NCBI GenBank assembly: GCA_026545225.1
Contig: CM048845.1
Span: 93,932,533-93,996,532 of the forward strand
Reading direction: 5' to 3'
Source: Cornus controversa
Lineage: Eukaryota > Streptophyta > Magnoliopsida > Cornales > Cornaceae
DNA: 64,000 bases
The notes below the pieces were generated by a model, which made no database searches, was not told where the DNA came from, and saw only the letters and a program-made list of their open reading frames with translations. Position 1 is the stretch's first letter; each line of letters starts with the position of its first letter. The position numbers were made by a program, and so were the translations under genes. This document shows positions 63,244 to 64,000 of this stretch, in pieces.

Positions 63244-63400
63244 CTGATTGAACAGCAGAGATCAACAAATGTAGGAGTACTATTTTCTCTCTTACGTCTG
63301 TGTTTTGTATGATTGTATCGACGGCAAAGTAGAAAGTCAAAATAACAATGAATGATTTATTTTCTATATAATTTATATATATGTGTGTGTATTGTACATG
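63244..63400 (-). promoter_or_regulatory. Probable OCT7 first exon and core promoter
   Basis: About 100 bp upstream of the putative donor, the - strand shows a TATATATAAATTATATAG stretch (63365-63382) that could be the TATA region. The short segment between it and the donor would be non-coding exon 1. Confidence 0.3.
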
Positions 63401-64000
63401 TAGATTCTTAACGACCGTTTCAATCGATTCAAAACGTCAAAATGCGGTGGGAATGGATTTTAGGTTTTTCCTCCCCAGTTCCTGACGTGAGTCAAATATA
63501 ACGGGGAAGGGGCTCTGACCAGAGGCTGGTGTGTTTTTAACTTTTTATATACATTACAATACTACATAACCCTGCAAAAAAGGTGCACCTTATTACACCC
63601 TGTCTTATGAATTAGCATATTTTATTATGGGAGCTGATATTGGCACTCTACCAATATCCACTGGCACTCCACTCCTATATTTTTGTAAAGTAAAATTACA
63701 AAAGTAGTCATATGTTATACCATTTTAGATTCTTATATTTTTAGTACCCTAATAGCCCTTCTAATTCAAGACTCAATTTTAATTTTATTTTATTTTTCTT
63801 AAAAAAAAGTTTTTTCAACTTTTTTACTTTAGGTTTACAATATAACAATCCATTTATTATCACCCAAATACTATAGTTTAGACATTTTTCAATTGAAACT
63901 TGTTGTTCGTGTCCCTATTCTATATAACTCAAAGAATCCAAATTTTGAAATATTCTATTTTTACTCACCAAACGTGTAATTTATTTTTCATGTGTCTTAT
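63401..64000. other. Region upstream of OCT7
   Basis: AT-rich. I see no gene, RNA or element that I can support. Confidence 0.5.

Noticed and set aside
1..64000. CRISPR arrays, operons or bacterial-type signals
   Set aside because: The spliced genes and plant transposons show this is plant nuclear DNA. No array of identical repeats with unique spacers was seen; the regular repeats at 29228-29520 and 30261-30478 are tandem or motif arrays in an LTR-like insertion.

Overview
This is a eudicot plant nuclear window. It has intron-rich genes with canonical GT-AG junctions, AT-rich non-coding DNA, pyrimidine-rich leaders and many plant-type transposons (Tat-like and chromovirus-like Ty3/gypsy elements, TRIMs, hAT-like and Mutator-like miniature elements, RTE-type LINE ends, a tRNA-derived SINE). 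Species cannot be named from the sequence. No gene is convincing on the + strand; the three host genes are all on the - strand.

Layout. 1072-16134: a STRUBBELIG-family leucine-rich-repeat receptor-like (pseudo)kinase, 16 coding exons, 691 aa. 16135-19276: its leader and upstream region, with hAT-like and Mutator-like debris. 19277 to about 35400: an old Tat-like Ty3/gypsy retrotransposon in - orientation, carrying a decayed antisense + strand ORF and three nested insertions. 36160-37392: a Mutator-like element with a perfect 9-bp target duplication. 38090-49777: a YTH-domain m6A reader of the plant ECT family, 8 coding exons, about 656 aa. 49778-52214: intergenic, with a 311-bp near-perfect hairpin. 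52215-60539: a 12-TM major facilitator transporter of the OCT7/NiaP type, 5 coding exons, 506 aa, apparently preceded by a 5'-UTR intron of about 2.7 kb. From memory, the Arabidopsis chromosome 3 neighbours At3g13050 (OCT7/NIAP), At3g13060 (ECT5) and At3g13065 (SRF4) have the same order, so the window looks like a conserved microsyntenic block inflated by transposons. The three genes share no obvious pathway: surface signalling, RNA methylation reading and organic cation/nicotinate transport.

The most unusual content lies inside the decayed Tat element. Two units (22569-25071 and 25221-26404) each end in inverted copies of the same small LTR, and each is flanked by its own perfect 5-bp target duplication (TCGCC and ATAAG). 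Each unit therefore seems to have integrated as one molecule whose two termini are both the 3' (U5) end of an LTR. The first encloses a chromovirus-like integrase fragment and LTR; the second is a palindromic array of four LTRs. A second structure worth attention is a 2.8-kb foldback in OCT7 intron 1 (56591-59377), whose left arm alone acquired a SINE.
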